Part shown: one piece after another, positions 1-8,000 of the stretch | Layout: every line of letters begins with the position of its first letter | Position numbering within the stretch: the stretch's first letter is position 1 | Assembly: GCF_900113485.1 (NCBI RefSeq) | Contig: NZ_FOPM01000003.1 | Span: forward strand, 206,900 to 270,899 | Reading direction: 5' to 3' | DNA from: Methylobacterium gossipiicola | Lineage (GTDB): Bacteria > Pseudomonadota > Alphaproteobacteria > Rhizobiales > Beijerinckiaceae | Length of the DNA: 64,000 nucleotides | Translations under genes and position numbers: made by a program | Notes under the pieces: model-generated | Database searches by the model: none | Seen by the model: only the letters and a program-made list of their open reading frames with translations | Told to the model about the DNA's origin: nothing

Positions 1-342
1 CGCCTGCACGGTGGCGCCCTCGTGGGCGGCGGCGCCATGATCCTTGAGGCGGTGCTTGTAGCGGCGCAGGCGCTTCTCGAGCCGGTCTGCAGTCTGCTCG
101 AAGCTCGCATGGGCGTCGTGGGCGGCCCCCGAGGCTTCCAGGGTCAGGCCCGAAACGAGGTGAAGCACGCAATCCGTCCGGTAGGACGTCCCGTCCCGGC
201 GGAGGGTGACGTGGCCGGAGCAGGTGTCGTTCATATGGCTGTCGAGGTATTTCGAAAGGGTCGCCGCCATCCGCTCTTCGACCCTGCCCCGCAGGGCTTC
301 GCCGAGGTCCAGGCCATGGCCCGTGACGCGTAATGACCCCAT
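1..342 (-). CDS. hpf: Ribosome hibernation-promoting factor (HPF/RaiA, S30AE family), 3' end beyond the window
   Basis: Proteins of this family bind the small ribosomal subunit in stationary phase, block mRNA/tRNA sites and promote inactive dimers. The visible 114 codons read MGSLRVTGHGLDLGEALRG, then a stretch with the family's basic beta-alpha pattern (HVTLRRDG, LEKRLRRYKHRLKDHG). This matches the S30AE N-terminal domain; the C-terminal dimerisation domain of the long form would lie left of position 1. The ATG at 342 is preceded by GGAGGG (346-351 on the opposite strand), which fixes the start. The reading frame is open to the window edge. The plus-strand reading across the same bases is a shadow. 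Long versus short form cannot be decided here. Confidence 0.85.
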   Translation of the reverse strand, partial: MGSLRVTGHGLDLGEALRGRVEERMAATLSKYLDSHMNDTCSGHVTLRRDGTSYRTDCVLHLVSGLTLEASGAAHDAHASFEQTADRLEKRLRRYKHRLKDHGAAAHEGATVQA

Positions 343-666
343 GTTCCCTCCGGTTTGTTGCCGTTGCGGATCGAATTAAGGAGCCTGTGAGCGAGAAGTC
401 AACGAAGTCCGTGGCCACGCCCACGCTTGGCCGGAGCGGCTTTCCTCGCAAGCGGTTCCCGTCCGGCCCGGAACGTTTTCCCGACGCGGGATGGTCCGCG
501 TCGTGCGAAAACCCCCTAGGAATGGCCGGCGAAACGCGCGATTCCGGGTGGTTTTCGCTCCGGGGGCGATGGCGCGGCGGGCGTTTTGTGAGAGACACTG
601 AGGCCGGCGTCGGCCGCGTCCGGCGCGGGTGTCTCCGGCCCTCACGTTCCGGGTTTTTGAGTTTCG
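343..666. other. Divergent intergenic region between hpf and the acyltransferase gene
   Basis: No coding sequence supported. It must hold the promoters of both divergent genes. The right third contains a partial copy of the interspersed palindromic repeat called family B here (541-599). Nothing else recognised. Confidence 0.6.
541..599 (+). repeat. Family B interspersed repeat, copy 1 (right part only)
   Basis: Ends in GGCGGGCGTTTTGTGAGAGA followed by CACT, matching the right arm of the copy at 43457-43535 (GGCGGGAGTTTTGTGAGAGA then CACT). The interior GGTTTTCGCTCCG also resembles the interior of the other copies. The left arm (CTCACAAAACTCCCGCC) is not recognisable here, so this is a truncated or diverged copy. 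It lies 67 nt upstream of the acyltransferase start, so it could be part of that gene's leader. Confidence 0.55.
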
Positions 667-1437
667 ATGGTCATCTTGCGCTCCGTCGCCTTCAGCCTCG
701 CCTTCTATCTGGCCACCACGCTCATCGCGGTGTTCGGGCTGCCGGCCCTCGTGTCGCGCCGGGCGGTCATTCGCCTCGCCCAGGGGTGGGCGAACGTCGT
801 TCTGTGGCTGCTCCGCGTCGTCGGCGGCGTCACCGTCGAGTTCCGTGGCCTGTCGAACATTCCGAAGGGGCCGATCCTCGTCGCGGCCAAGCACCAGTCC
901 GCCCTCGAGACCCTGGCCCTCGTCACGGTGTTTCCGGACTTCGCCTACATCCTGAAGCGCGAACTCCTGTGGATTCCCCTCATCGGCTGGTTCCTGTCGC
1001 GCTCCGGCATGGTGGCCATCGACCGGTCGAAGGGCACGCGCGCCATGGCGGCGATGAACGAGGCCGCCCGCGACGTGATCCGCGATGGGCGCCAGCTCAT
1101 CATCTTTCCCGAGGGCACGCGCCGGCCGCCGGGCGCTCCCCCGGCCTACAAGCTCGGCATCACGCACCTCTATGCCACCCTCGGCGTCCCCTGCCTGCCG
1201 GTGGCCCTCGACACCGGCCTGTACTGGCCGCGTCGCAGCCTCCTGCGCCGGCCCGGCACCACGGTGATCGAGTTCCTGGCTCCGATCCCGCCCGGTCTCG
1301 ACCGGGCACGGTTCCTTGACACCGTTCAATCCCGCATCGAGGGGGCTTCGGACGCCCTGCTCGCCGCCGGACGCGCCGATCTCGCGGCGCGCGGCCATGC
1401 CGTCCCCGTCCCCCTGCGAGACGCGCCCATGCCCTGA
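667..1437 (+). CDS. plsC: 1-acyl-sn-glycerol-3-phosphate acyltransferase (PlsC/LPLAT family)
   Basis: Transfers an acyl chain to lysophosphatidic acid to form phosphatidic acid at the inner membrane. The 256-residue protein has an N-terminal hydrophobic segment (about residues 5-28), the first acyltransferase motif as KHQSALET near residue 77, and the second as FPEGTRR near residue 148. The family HX4D motif carries Glu in place of Asp (HQSALE), a variant I associate with alphaproteobacterial homologues; activity is presumed retained. Length is normal. The start is the ATG at 667; no strong Shine-Dalgarno is visible. The gene stands alone, divergent from hpf. A second PlsC domain occurs inside the fused protein at 32.1-35.5 kb, so this is probably the housekeeping enzyme or a lysophospholipid paralogue. 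Confidence 0.85.
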   Translation: MVILRSVAFSLAFYLATTLIAVFGLPALVSRRAVIRLAQGWANVVLWLLRVVGGVTVEFRGLSNIPKGPILVAAKHQSALETLALVTVFPDFAYILKRELLWIPLIGWFLSRSGMVAIDRSKGTRAMAAMNEAARDVIRDGRQLIIFPEGTRRPPGAPPAYKLGITHLYATLGVPCLPVALDTGLYWPRRSLLRRPGTTVIEFLAPIPPGLDRARFLDTVQSRIEGASDALLAAGRADLAARGHAVPVPLRDAPMP

Positions 1438-1450
1438 GCCGGGGGAGGCG

Positions 1451-1465
1451 TTAACCATTCGTTAA
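1451..1465. promoter_or_regulatory. Candidate CtrA-binding site (TTAA-N7-TTAA)
   Basis: The sequence TTAACCATTCGTTAA has the exact CtrA full-site spacing TTAA-N7-TTAA and contains the TTAACCAT half-site form described in alphaproteobacteria. It lies about 86 nt upstream of the small gene starting at 1552, inside a short AT-richer stretch of an otherwise GC-rich region. Binding is inferred from the motif only. Confidence 0.45.
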
Positions 1466-1551
1466 GTTTTTTGGGAACAAAAAGCGAACGACGGGACCCG
1501 TTCCGGTCCGCCCCAGCGGATATCCGCCGAGCCTCGAGCAGGAGACGACCG

Positions 1552-1932
1552 ATGCGCGAAGAACGTCTCAGAACGACCGCCGGCCTGCGGGGAACGCCCG
1601 CCCTGGTGTTGAGCGCGTGGCGTGGTCGGTCGGGCCGCCGCTACATCGTGGGGATCCACGCCCTCGCCGAGCTGGAGCTCGACGATATGGAAGATGCGGT
1701 GATCCTGGCCGTGCGCCGTGACGCGACGGGATATGGCGAACTGATCTGCGTCACCTCCGCCGGAGGCGTCCCGCGCGAGCGCCTCACCCGCACCTGGATG
1801 GCCCATGCCCGGCAGCGGGGAGCCAACGAACTGCATGTTCATCGTCTGGCCGAAACCGAGGTCGAGCGCCGGGCCGTCGTGGCCGATCTCGAGGTCAGGG
1901 CCGATCGCGACCTGCGAGCCATGGCTGCCTGA
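1552..1932 (+). CDS. Small conserved-looking hypothetical protein (126 aa)
   Basis: Family not recognised. The 126-residue product is charged and Arg-rich, with no signal peptide or membrane segment. It has an acidic patch (ELELDDMED, residues about 40-50) and a basic/acidic C-terminal helix. The frame is open upstream to 1471, but the ATG at 1552 follows CAGGAGACGACCG, a good ribosome binding site, so this start was chosen. A CtrA-like motif sits at 1451-1465 upstream, suggesting possible cell-cycle control (inference). Coding is supported by the Shine-Dalgarno, by base composition matching the neighbours and by the protein reading; no function can be given. Confidence 0.6.
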   Translation: MREERLRTTAGLRGTPALVLSAWRGRSGRRYIVGIHALAELELDDMEDAVILAVRRDATGYGELICVTSAGGVPRERLTRTWMAHARQRGANELHVHRLAETEVERRAVVADLEVRADRDLRAMAA

Positions 1933-2091
1933 CGGGTTCGGCGCGGACCGGTCGAGACTGGTCCGCGGCCATGCTTTCGCCGCCAAGGTCTTGATAGGCC
2001 ATGATCCGGACAGGCCATGATTCAGAGTCATGGCGCAGGGAAGCCGCAGCCCGGTACGGCTCGCCTTCCTTATGATGATGGCGGGGACGCG

Positions 2092-3186
2092 ATGACAGCG
2101 ACGACAACACCGGCCGCGCGGCGCGCACCCTCACGCAAGGGCCTGTTCGTCCCCTTCATCCTGCTCGCCACCCTGGTGGTCCTGTGGTCCGCCGCCTGGT
2201 TCTGGGTGCGCGACAGGGCGGCCCGCGAGATGGATGCCTGGCTCGCGGCCGAGGCGGCGGCGGGGCGGACCTGGACCTGCGCCGACCGGTCGATCACCGG
2301 CTATCCGTTCCGCATCGAATTGCGCTGCGCGTCCCTTGCCTTCGCCCGCGCCGACAGCCGCTTCACCCTCGGGCCGATCACCGCTGTGGTGCAGGTCTAC
2401 CAGCCGCGCCAGGGCATCCTGGAGGCGAGCGGACCGTTCCATGTGGAGCAGGGCGATCTCACGGGCGACGTGACCTGGGGCTCCCTGAACGCGAGCTTCC
2501 ACGGGGCGTCCGAAGGGTTCGTGCGGGCCTCCCTGGTGGTCGATGCCCTGAAGGGCACCGTGCGCGGCGGCGGGCAGCCCGATATCGCCTTCGAAGCGCC
2601 ACACCTCGAGGCCCACGGCCGCCCGACCCCCGGCCGCTTCGCCTCCGACGGGGCCGTCGACCTCAGCCTGCGTGTCGCCAAAGCCCGGATTCCCCTCATC
2701 GATCCCTTCGTCGGCAACACCGATCCGACGGACATCGACCTCGATGCCACGGTGAACCGGGCCACCACCCTGCGGACGGGCGCGGTGGCGCGGGAACTCG
2801 ACGCCTGGCGCCGCGCCGGCGGCAGCCTCGACATCGCCCTGCTGTCGCTCGCCAAGGGCAATCGCCGGGTGCAGGCGCACGGCAGCCTCGACATTGATTC
2901 GGCCCATCGCCCCCAGGGACAGATCGACCTGCGCGCCGCGGGCGTCGAAGCCATCGTCGGCCAGATCATGGGGCAGCGATTCGGCGCCGAGAAGGGGGCG
3001 CTCATCGGCAATCTCGTGGGTCAGTTCCTGGGTGGCGGGCGCCGCGCCCGCGCCGAGGCCGAGCCGGATGCGCCGCCGCGCGGGGATCCCGCCCTCAAGG
3101 CGCTGCCGCCCCTTCGCCTGACGGATGGGCGCCTGATGCTCGGCCCGTTCCCGATCCCGAACGTCGACCTTCCGCCGCTCTACTGA
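2092..3186 (+). CDS. DUF2125 domain-containing protein
   Basis: A 364-residue protein with one N-terminal membrane anchor (about residues 19-40, LFVPFILLATLVVLWSAAWF) followed by a large domain starting DRAAREMDAWLAAEAAAGRTW. The segment TGYPFRIELRC is characteristic of DUF2125 proteins of alphaproteobacteria, which are predicted to be periplasmic or membrane-anchored with repeated beta structure; function unknown. The frame extends upstream to 2017, but those residues are not protein-like, and the ATG at 2092 directly precedes the anchor, so it was chosen. The last 50 residues return to a hydrophobic beta pattern (LRLTDGRLMLGPFPIPNVDLP). No operon partner is obvious. Confidence 0.75.
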   Translation: MTATTTPAARRAPSRKGLFVPFILLATLVVLWSAAWFWVRDRAAREMDAWLAAEAAAGRTWTCADRSITGYPFRIELRCASLAFARADSRFTLGPITAVVQVYQPRQGILEASGPFHVEQGDLTGDVTWGSLNASFHGASEGFVRASLVVDALKGTVRGGGQPDIAFEAPHLEAHGRPTPGRFASDGAVDLSLRVAKARIPLIDPFVGNTDPTDIDLDATVNRATTLRTGAVARELDAWRRAGGSLDIALLSLAKGNRRVQAHGSLDIDSAHRPQGQIDLRAAGVEAIVGQIMGQRFGAEKGALIGNLVGQFLGGGRRARAEAEPDAPPRGDPALKALPPLRLTDGRLMLGPFPIPNVDLPPLY

Positions 3187-3333
3187 GCGGCGGACCCGTT
3201 CGGCGGCGGGAAAGTCGTGAAATCGGTGAATTCGGCGATGTCTCGTGTCCATCCCGTTGAACGGAATCCGTCGAGCGGCGTTTGAACGGTCAAGCTCACG
3301 CCACTGCGATTGAGCGCGCCGGAGTTCCGTTCC

Positions 3334-3489
3334 ATGACCTTGACCACCATCCTCCTCATCATCCTCATCCTCGCGGTCCTCGGCGGCGGCAACTTTCTCG
3401 GTGGCGGTGCTTACCGTGGTCCGAGCTTCGGCCTCGGCGGTATTCTGATCATCATCTTGATCGTGCTGCTGGTCACCGGCCGGCTCTGA
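3334..3489 (+). CDS. DUF3309 family small membrane protein (51 aa)
   Basis: A 51-residue protein with two hydrophobic helices (TTILLIILILAVLGG near the start and GGILIIILIVLLVTGRL at the end) joined by a Gly-rich loop containing GGGAYRGPSFGLGG. This is the typical layout of DUF3309, tiny proteins of unknown function widespread in alphaproteobacteria and often stress-induced. GGAG at 3321-3324 lies nine nucleotides before the ATG. It ends four nucleotides before the convergent gene at 3494. Too short for ordinary ORF cut-offs, but the layout and ribosome binding site make it convincing. Confidence 0.8.
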   Translation: MTLTTILLIILILAVLGGGNFLGGGAYRGPSFGLGGILIIILIVLLVTGRL

Positions 3490-3493
3490 TCCG

Positions 3494-4864
3494 TCACGGT
3501 TGGCAGGTTATCCCGACGATGCCGCCTGCCAGCCGCCCCGCCGTGGCACCCGCCGCGGCGGGTGTCGTCACCCCGGCCGCCGCGAGGAACGCCCCGATCT
3601 GCCGGGCCGGCACCGTGCCGTAACGGGCCGGGGGCACCACACCCGCGACCATGCGCGGCGCATGGGGATAGGCGGCGACGAGCCCCGCCAGGAGACCGGC
3701 CTCGTCGACGATCGGCGCCCCGCCCGCCCCGGGCTGAAGCGGCGCCGTGATCCGGCCATCGGCCGCGAGGAGGCCGGGAGCAGCCGTTACGGACGCTCCG
3801 CCACCCGCGCTGAGCACCAAACCCTCGACGGGAGCCGCCCCCTCCGGGCGCAGGGCCGGTGACGCCCCGGTCTTTCCCACTTCCCCAGCGTCGAGGAGGA
3901 TCAGGGCGGCGTCGCGCGCCGCGATCCGGGCGGGCCGGCCGTCGATGCGCGGGGAAGCGCAGTCGCCGAGGGCGGCGGCACTCGTGAGCACCCGGCCCGG
4001 CGCTACGGCCAGCCCCGTCGCCGTGGGGGCGGCTTGCGGAGCCGCCGATGGGGGCGCGGGCGGCGAAACGGGCGCGGCGCGCGCGACCGGCACCGTTGGC
4101 GCCGCCTCAGGGAACGGCACGAAGCTGTTGGCAATGGCGATGACGAGGCGGTCGAAGCTGTCGGCGAGGCCCTTGTCGTAGCCGAGCGTCAGGCCGCGCA
4201 GGCCCGCCGCGCCGGCCGCGTAGCGGATGTAGGATTTGCCCGTGGCGGTCTCGGCGGTGACGACGAGGAAGTCCGGCCGCTGCAGTTTGTAGGTCACGCG
4301 CCGCTCGGGCGTCGGTGCGGTGAGGCGGGCGAACACGGCCTCCAAACTCGACTCCCCAGGGGGGAGCGACTTCGTCTCCACGGTGATCCGCCCGTCCGGG
4401 CTCTGCCAGCGGGTTCCTCCGGGAATCGGACTGCGTTTCGGCAGCAGACGCTCGGGCAGGCCGAGCACCGTGCCGCTCGCCGGATCGGGCTTCACGACGA
4501 AGCCCGCTTGGGCTCGTGCCGCCGCCCCGGCTTTGGCGAGGGCCACGCGGGCGGGCGCGTCGAGGAGCCCGCTGCCGCCGCTTCGGACCCGGTAGGCGGT
4601 CAGCGCGTCGTAGGTGCGTTTGCCGAAGGTGCCGGTGACGACGGAATTGAGGTCGCCCGTCCAGACAAGGGCGTCCTGCAGGGTCCGCCGTTCGGCCTCC
4701 GAAAGCGCCTCGAACGCCGCCTTGGCCGCCTCGAAGGCCGGATCGGGCGCGGCGGCTTTCGCGGCCGGCGCGGCGGGTTTGGGGGCCTGGGCCAGGGCCG
4801 CCATGGGGCAGAGCCCGAGGACGATGCCCCCCGTCAACCAGCCGGCTCGCACCCGTCGCGCCAT
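3494..4864 (-). CDS. Exported peptidoglycan-binding-like protein with a degenerate trypsin-like domain
   Basis: A 456-residue protein. A signal peptide covers about residues 1-26 (ending ALAQA). An Ala/Pro linker leads to a region around residues 55-105 that resembles PG_binding_1 (TGTFGKRTYDALTAYR). A middle domain follows, then a Pro/Ala linker, and the last 150 residues have the strand order of a trypsin-like protease. In that part the usual catalytic His motif reads LTSAAALGD and the GNSGGP serine motif reads PGAGGAPI, so both His and Ser are lost; only the Asp-like segment ARDAALILLD persists. It is therefore probably a non-catalytic envelope protein. It is divergent from the alpha-2-macroglobulin gene, itself a protease-trap family, with about 150 nt between the starts. 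Confidence 0.65.
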   Translation of the reverse strand: MARRVRAGWLTGGIVLGLCPMAALAQAPKPAAPAAKAAAPDPAFEAAKAAFEALSEAERRTLQDALVWTGDLNSVVTGTFGKRTYDALTAYRVRSGGSGLLDAPARVALAKAGAAARAQAGFVVKPDPASGTVLGLPERLLPKRSPIPGGTRWQSPDGRITVETKSLPPGESSLEAVFARLTAPTPERRVTYKLQRPDFLVVTAETATGKSYIRYAAGAAGLRGLTLGYDKGLADSFDRLVIAIANSFVPFPEAAPTVPVARAAPVSPPAPPSAAPQAAPTATGLAVAPGRVLTSAAALGDCASPRIDGRPARIAARDAALILLDAGEVGKTGASPALRPEGAAPVEGLVLSAGGGASVTAAPGLLAADGRITAPLQPGAGGAPIVDEAGLLAGLVAAYPHAPRMVAGVVPPARYGTVPARQIGAFLAAAGVTTPAAAGATAGRLAGGIVGITCQP

Positions 4865-5013
4865 GTGATCCGTGCCTCCCGAGCGAGACTGAGAGCTTGG
4901 CAGAGGGACTTCGCGAATTCCAGGGGGCGATCCCGCATTGCGGGTGGGAGCCGAAATGCTACGGTCCCGGACCGCGACACGCCGTGGGCGGCGTCGCGTC
5001 GAGGGAGTGGGCG

Positions 5014-8000
5014 ATGGCTGGATCGACGGGGTACCGGCGCACGGCGATGATCGCGGCCGGCGCGATTTTCCTGAACGGCCTCCTTGGCATGCCCGTATGG
5101 GCTCAGGCCCCCGCCGGACCGACGGCGAGAACGCCCCTCAAGGCGGCGTCGCAAAAAACCTTCCAGCGCGAAACCCTCGCCAGCGACGGCGTGCGCCTGG
5201 AAGCCACCCTCAAGACCCAGGCCGGGCCGCCCCGCCCGGCCGCGCGGGCTCGGGCGGAGGGGGCCTCCCTGATGGAGGCCGAAAAGCCGACCGAGGCCCT
5301 GAAGCCCCTCGGCGCCGCCGTGGCGTCCGAGCCGGGAAACCCGGCGAACTGGCTCGCCTATGCCCGTGCGGCGAGCGCCGCCGGCAATGCCGAGAGTGGC
5401 AATTACGCCGGCCGGATGCTCCTGCGCCGGGACGCCCGCGCCGCCGCCTATGTGGGCTACCTGCGGGCGACCACCGCCGCCGGGGAGGCCGAGGCCCTGG
5501 CGACCCTCGGCGAAGTCTATGCCACCGAATCCGAATGGCGCCCGTCCCTGGAGGCCTATCGGGCGAGCCTCGCCCTCGCCGATGTGCCCGAGGTGCGCGA
5601 GACCTATGAGGGTTATCGCGCCGAGCACGGGTTCCGCATCCTCGACTACAAGGTCGATTCCGATGCGGCCGCACCCCGCGTCTGCTTCCAGTTCTCGGAA
5701 GGGCTGGCCGCCAAGACCGATTTCACACCCTTCGTCGCCGTATCGGGCGCAGCCAACGCCGCCGTCACCGGCAGCGGCCAGCAGATCTGCGTCGACGGCC
5801 TGCGCCACGGCGAGCGCTACGCCTTCGTGTTGCGCCAGGGCATCCCGTCCTCCGCCGGCGAGACCCTGCTGAAATCGGGAGACTACGAGGTCTACATCCG
5901 CGACCGCTCCCCCCAGGTGCGCTTCACCGGCCGCAACTACGTCCTGCCGCGCACGGGGCAGGCCGGTGTGCCCCTGGTGTCGGTCAATGCGCCCAAGCTC
6001 GATGTCGAGGTCCTGCGCATCGGCGATCGCGGCCTGCTTCCATCCCTGCGCTCGGAAGATTTCCTGTCGCAGCTCAGTGGCGTCACGGCGAGGACCATCG
6101 CCGAGCAGAAGGGCCAGCGGGTCTGGAAAGGCGTGCTCGATACGGCCAAAGCCGACCTGAACGCCGAGGCCGTCACCGCTTTCCCGGTGCTCCAGGCGGT
6201 CGGCAAGCTCGAACCCGGTCTCTACGTCATGCTGGCCCAACCCTCCGGCGTCGCCGCGACGGTGGACGAGGAGGGCGGCTACGAGGCGCAGGCGACTCAG
6301 TGGTTCGTGGTCTCGGATCTCGGGCTCACGGTGTTCAAGGGCCGCGACGGCGTCCACGTCTTCGCCCGCTCCCTCGCCTCGGCCGCCGTGGTGGCGGGCG
6401 CGGAGGTCCGGCTGGTGGCCCGCAACAACGAGGTCCTGGCCACGGCGCGCACCGACGCGCAGGGCCACGTCGCCTTCGCGCCCGGCCTCGCGCGGGGGGA
6501 GGGGGGCATCGCCCCCGGCCTCGTGGTGGCGCAGGTGGGCGACGATTACGGCTTCCTCGACCTCAACCAATCCGCCTTCGACCTCACGGATCGGGGCGTG
6601 ACGGGACGGCCCCAACCCGGCGCCGTCGAGGCCTACCTGTTCCCCGAGCGCGGGGTCTACCGCTCGGGTGAGACCGTGAATCTCACGGCCCTCCTGCGCG
6701 ACGCCACCGGGGTGGCGGTGCCCGATCTGCCCCTGACCCTGGTGCTCAAGCGCCCGGACGGCGTCGAGGCGCGGCGCGTCGCCGTGGCGGATGCGGGCCT
6801 CGGCGGCCGGTCCCTCGCCGTGCCCCTTCTTCCGGGCGCCCAGCCTGGGACTTGGCGGGTCTCGGCCTATACCGACCCCAAGGCTCCGGCCATCGGCGAG
6901 GCCAGCTTCCTCGTCGAGGATTACGTGCCCGAGCGCCTGGACGTGGCCCTGTCGAGCCCCGCCCCGAACCTCACCCGGGGGGCGCCCGCCACCCTCGACG
7001 TCGCCGCGCGCTACCTCTACGGCGCGCCCGGCGCCGGCCTCGACATGTCCGGCACCGTGCTGGTGCAACAGGCGGCGGGCAGCGGCATCAAGGGGTTGGA
7101 GGGCTTCTCCGTCGGCCTGGACGACGAGCGGGTGGAGGCCGTTTCCCAGGAGATCGAGGCCCGCGCCACCACGGATGCGCAAGGGCGCGCCCGCCTCACC
7201 GTGCCGGTGCCGGAGGTGGCCGCCCCCCGCCCGACGGAGGCCCGCATCACGCTCCTGGTCGGCGAGCCGGGCGGACGCGCCCTGTCGCGCAGCCTCACCC
7301 TGCCGATCCTGCCCGATGGCCCGGTGCTCGCCCTCCGCAAGACCTTCACGGGCGATCTGCCCGAGGGCGGCACCGCCGGCTTCGAGGTGGTGATGGCGGC
7401 CCCCGACGGCCGCCGGCTCTCGCAGGCGGGCGTCACCTGGACCCTGCAGCGGGTCGAGAAGACCTATCAATGGTACCGCGAGGGCGGGCGCTGGTCGTAC
7501 GAGCCAGTGACAAACACGAAGCGCATCGCCGACGGCAAGCTCGACCTCGCCCCCGATGCGCTCGGCCGGATCCAATCCGTGGTGACCTACGGCACCTATC
7601 GCCTGGAGGCGACCGTGCCCGGCCGGCCGCAGGCGACGGCGAGCGTCACCTTCACCGTCGGCTGGGGCGGCGGCGAGACGGCGGACGTGCCCGACCGCCT
7701 GGATCTACGCCTCGACAAGCCGGCCTACGCCGCCGGGGAAACCCTGCGGGCGCGCCTCCAACCGCGCTTTGCCGGTCAAGCGACCCTGGCGGTGGTGAGC
7801 GACCGCGTCCACGCCGTCCTTACGGTGGCGGTGCCGAGCGGCGGCACCACCGTCGACATTCCGGTCAAGGCCGAATGGGGGGCGGGCGCCTACCTCGTCG
7901 CCACCGCCTACCGACCCCTGGATCAGGCGGCCAAGCGCCTGCCGGGCCGGGCGCTGGGGGTGGCATGGTTCGCCGTCGATCCAGCCAGCCAGGGGCTCGC

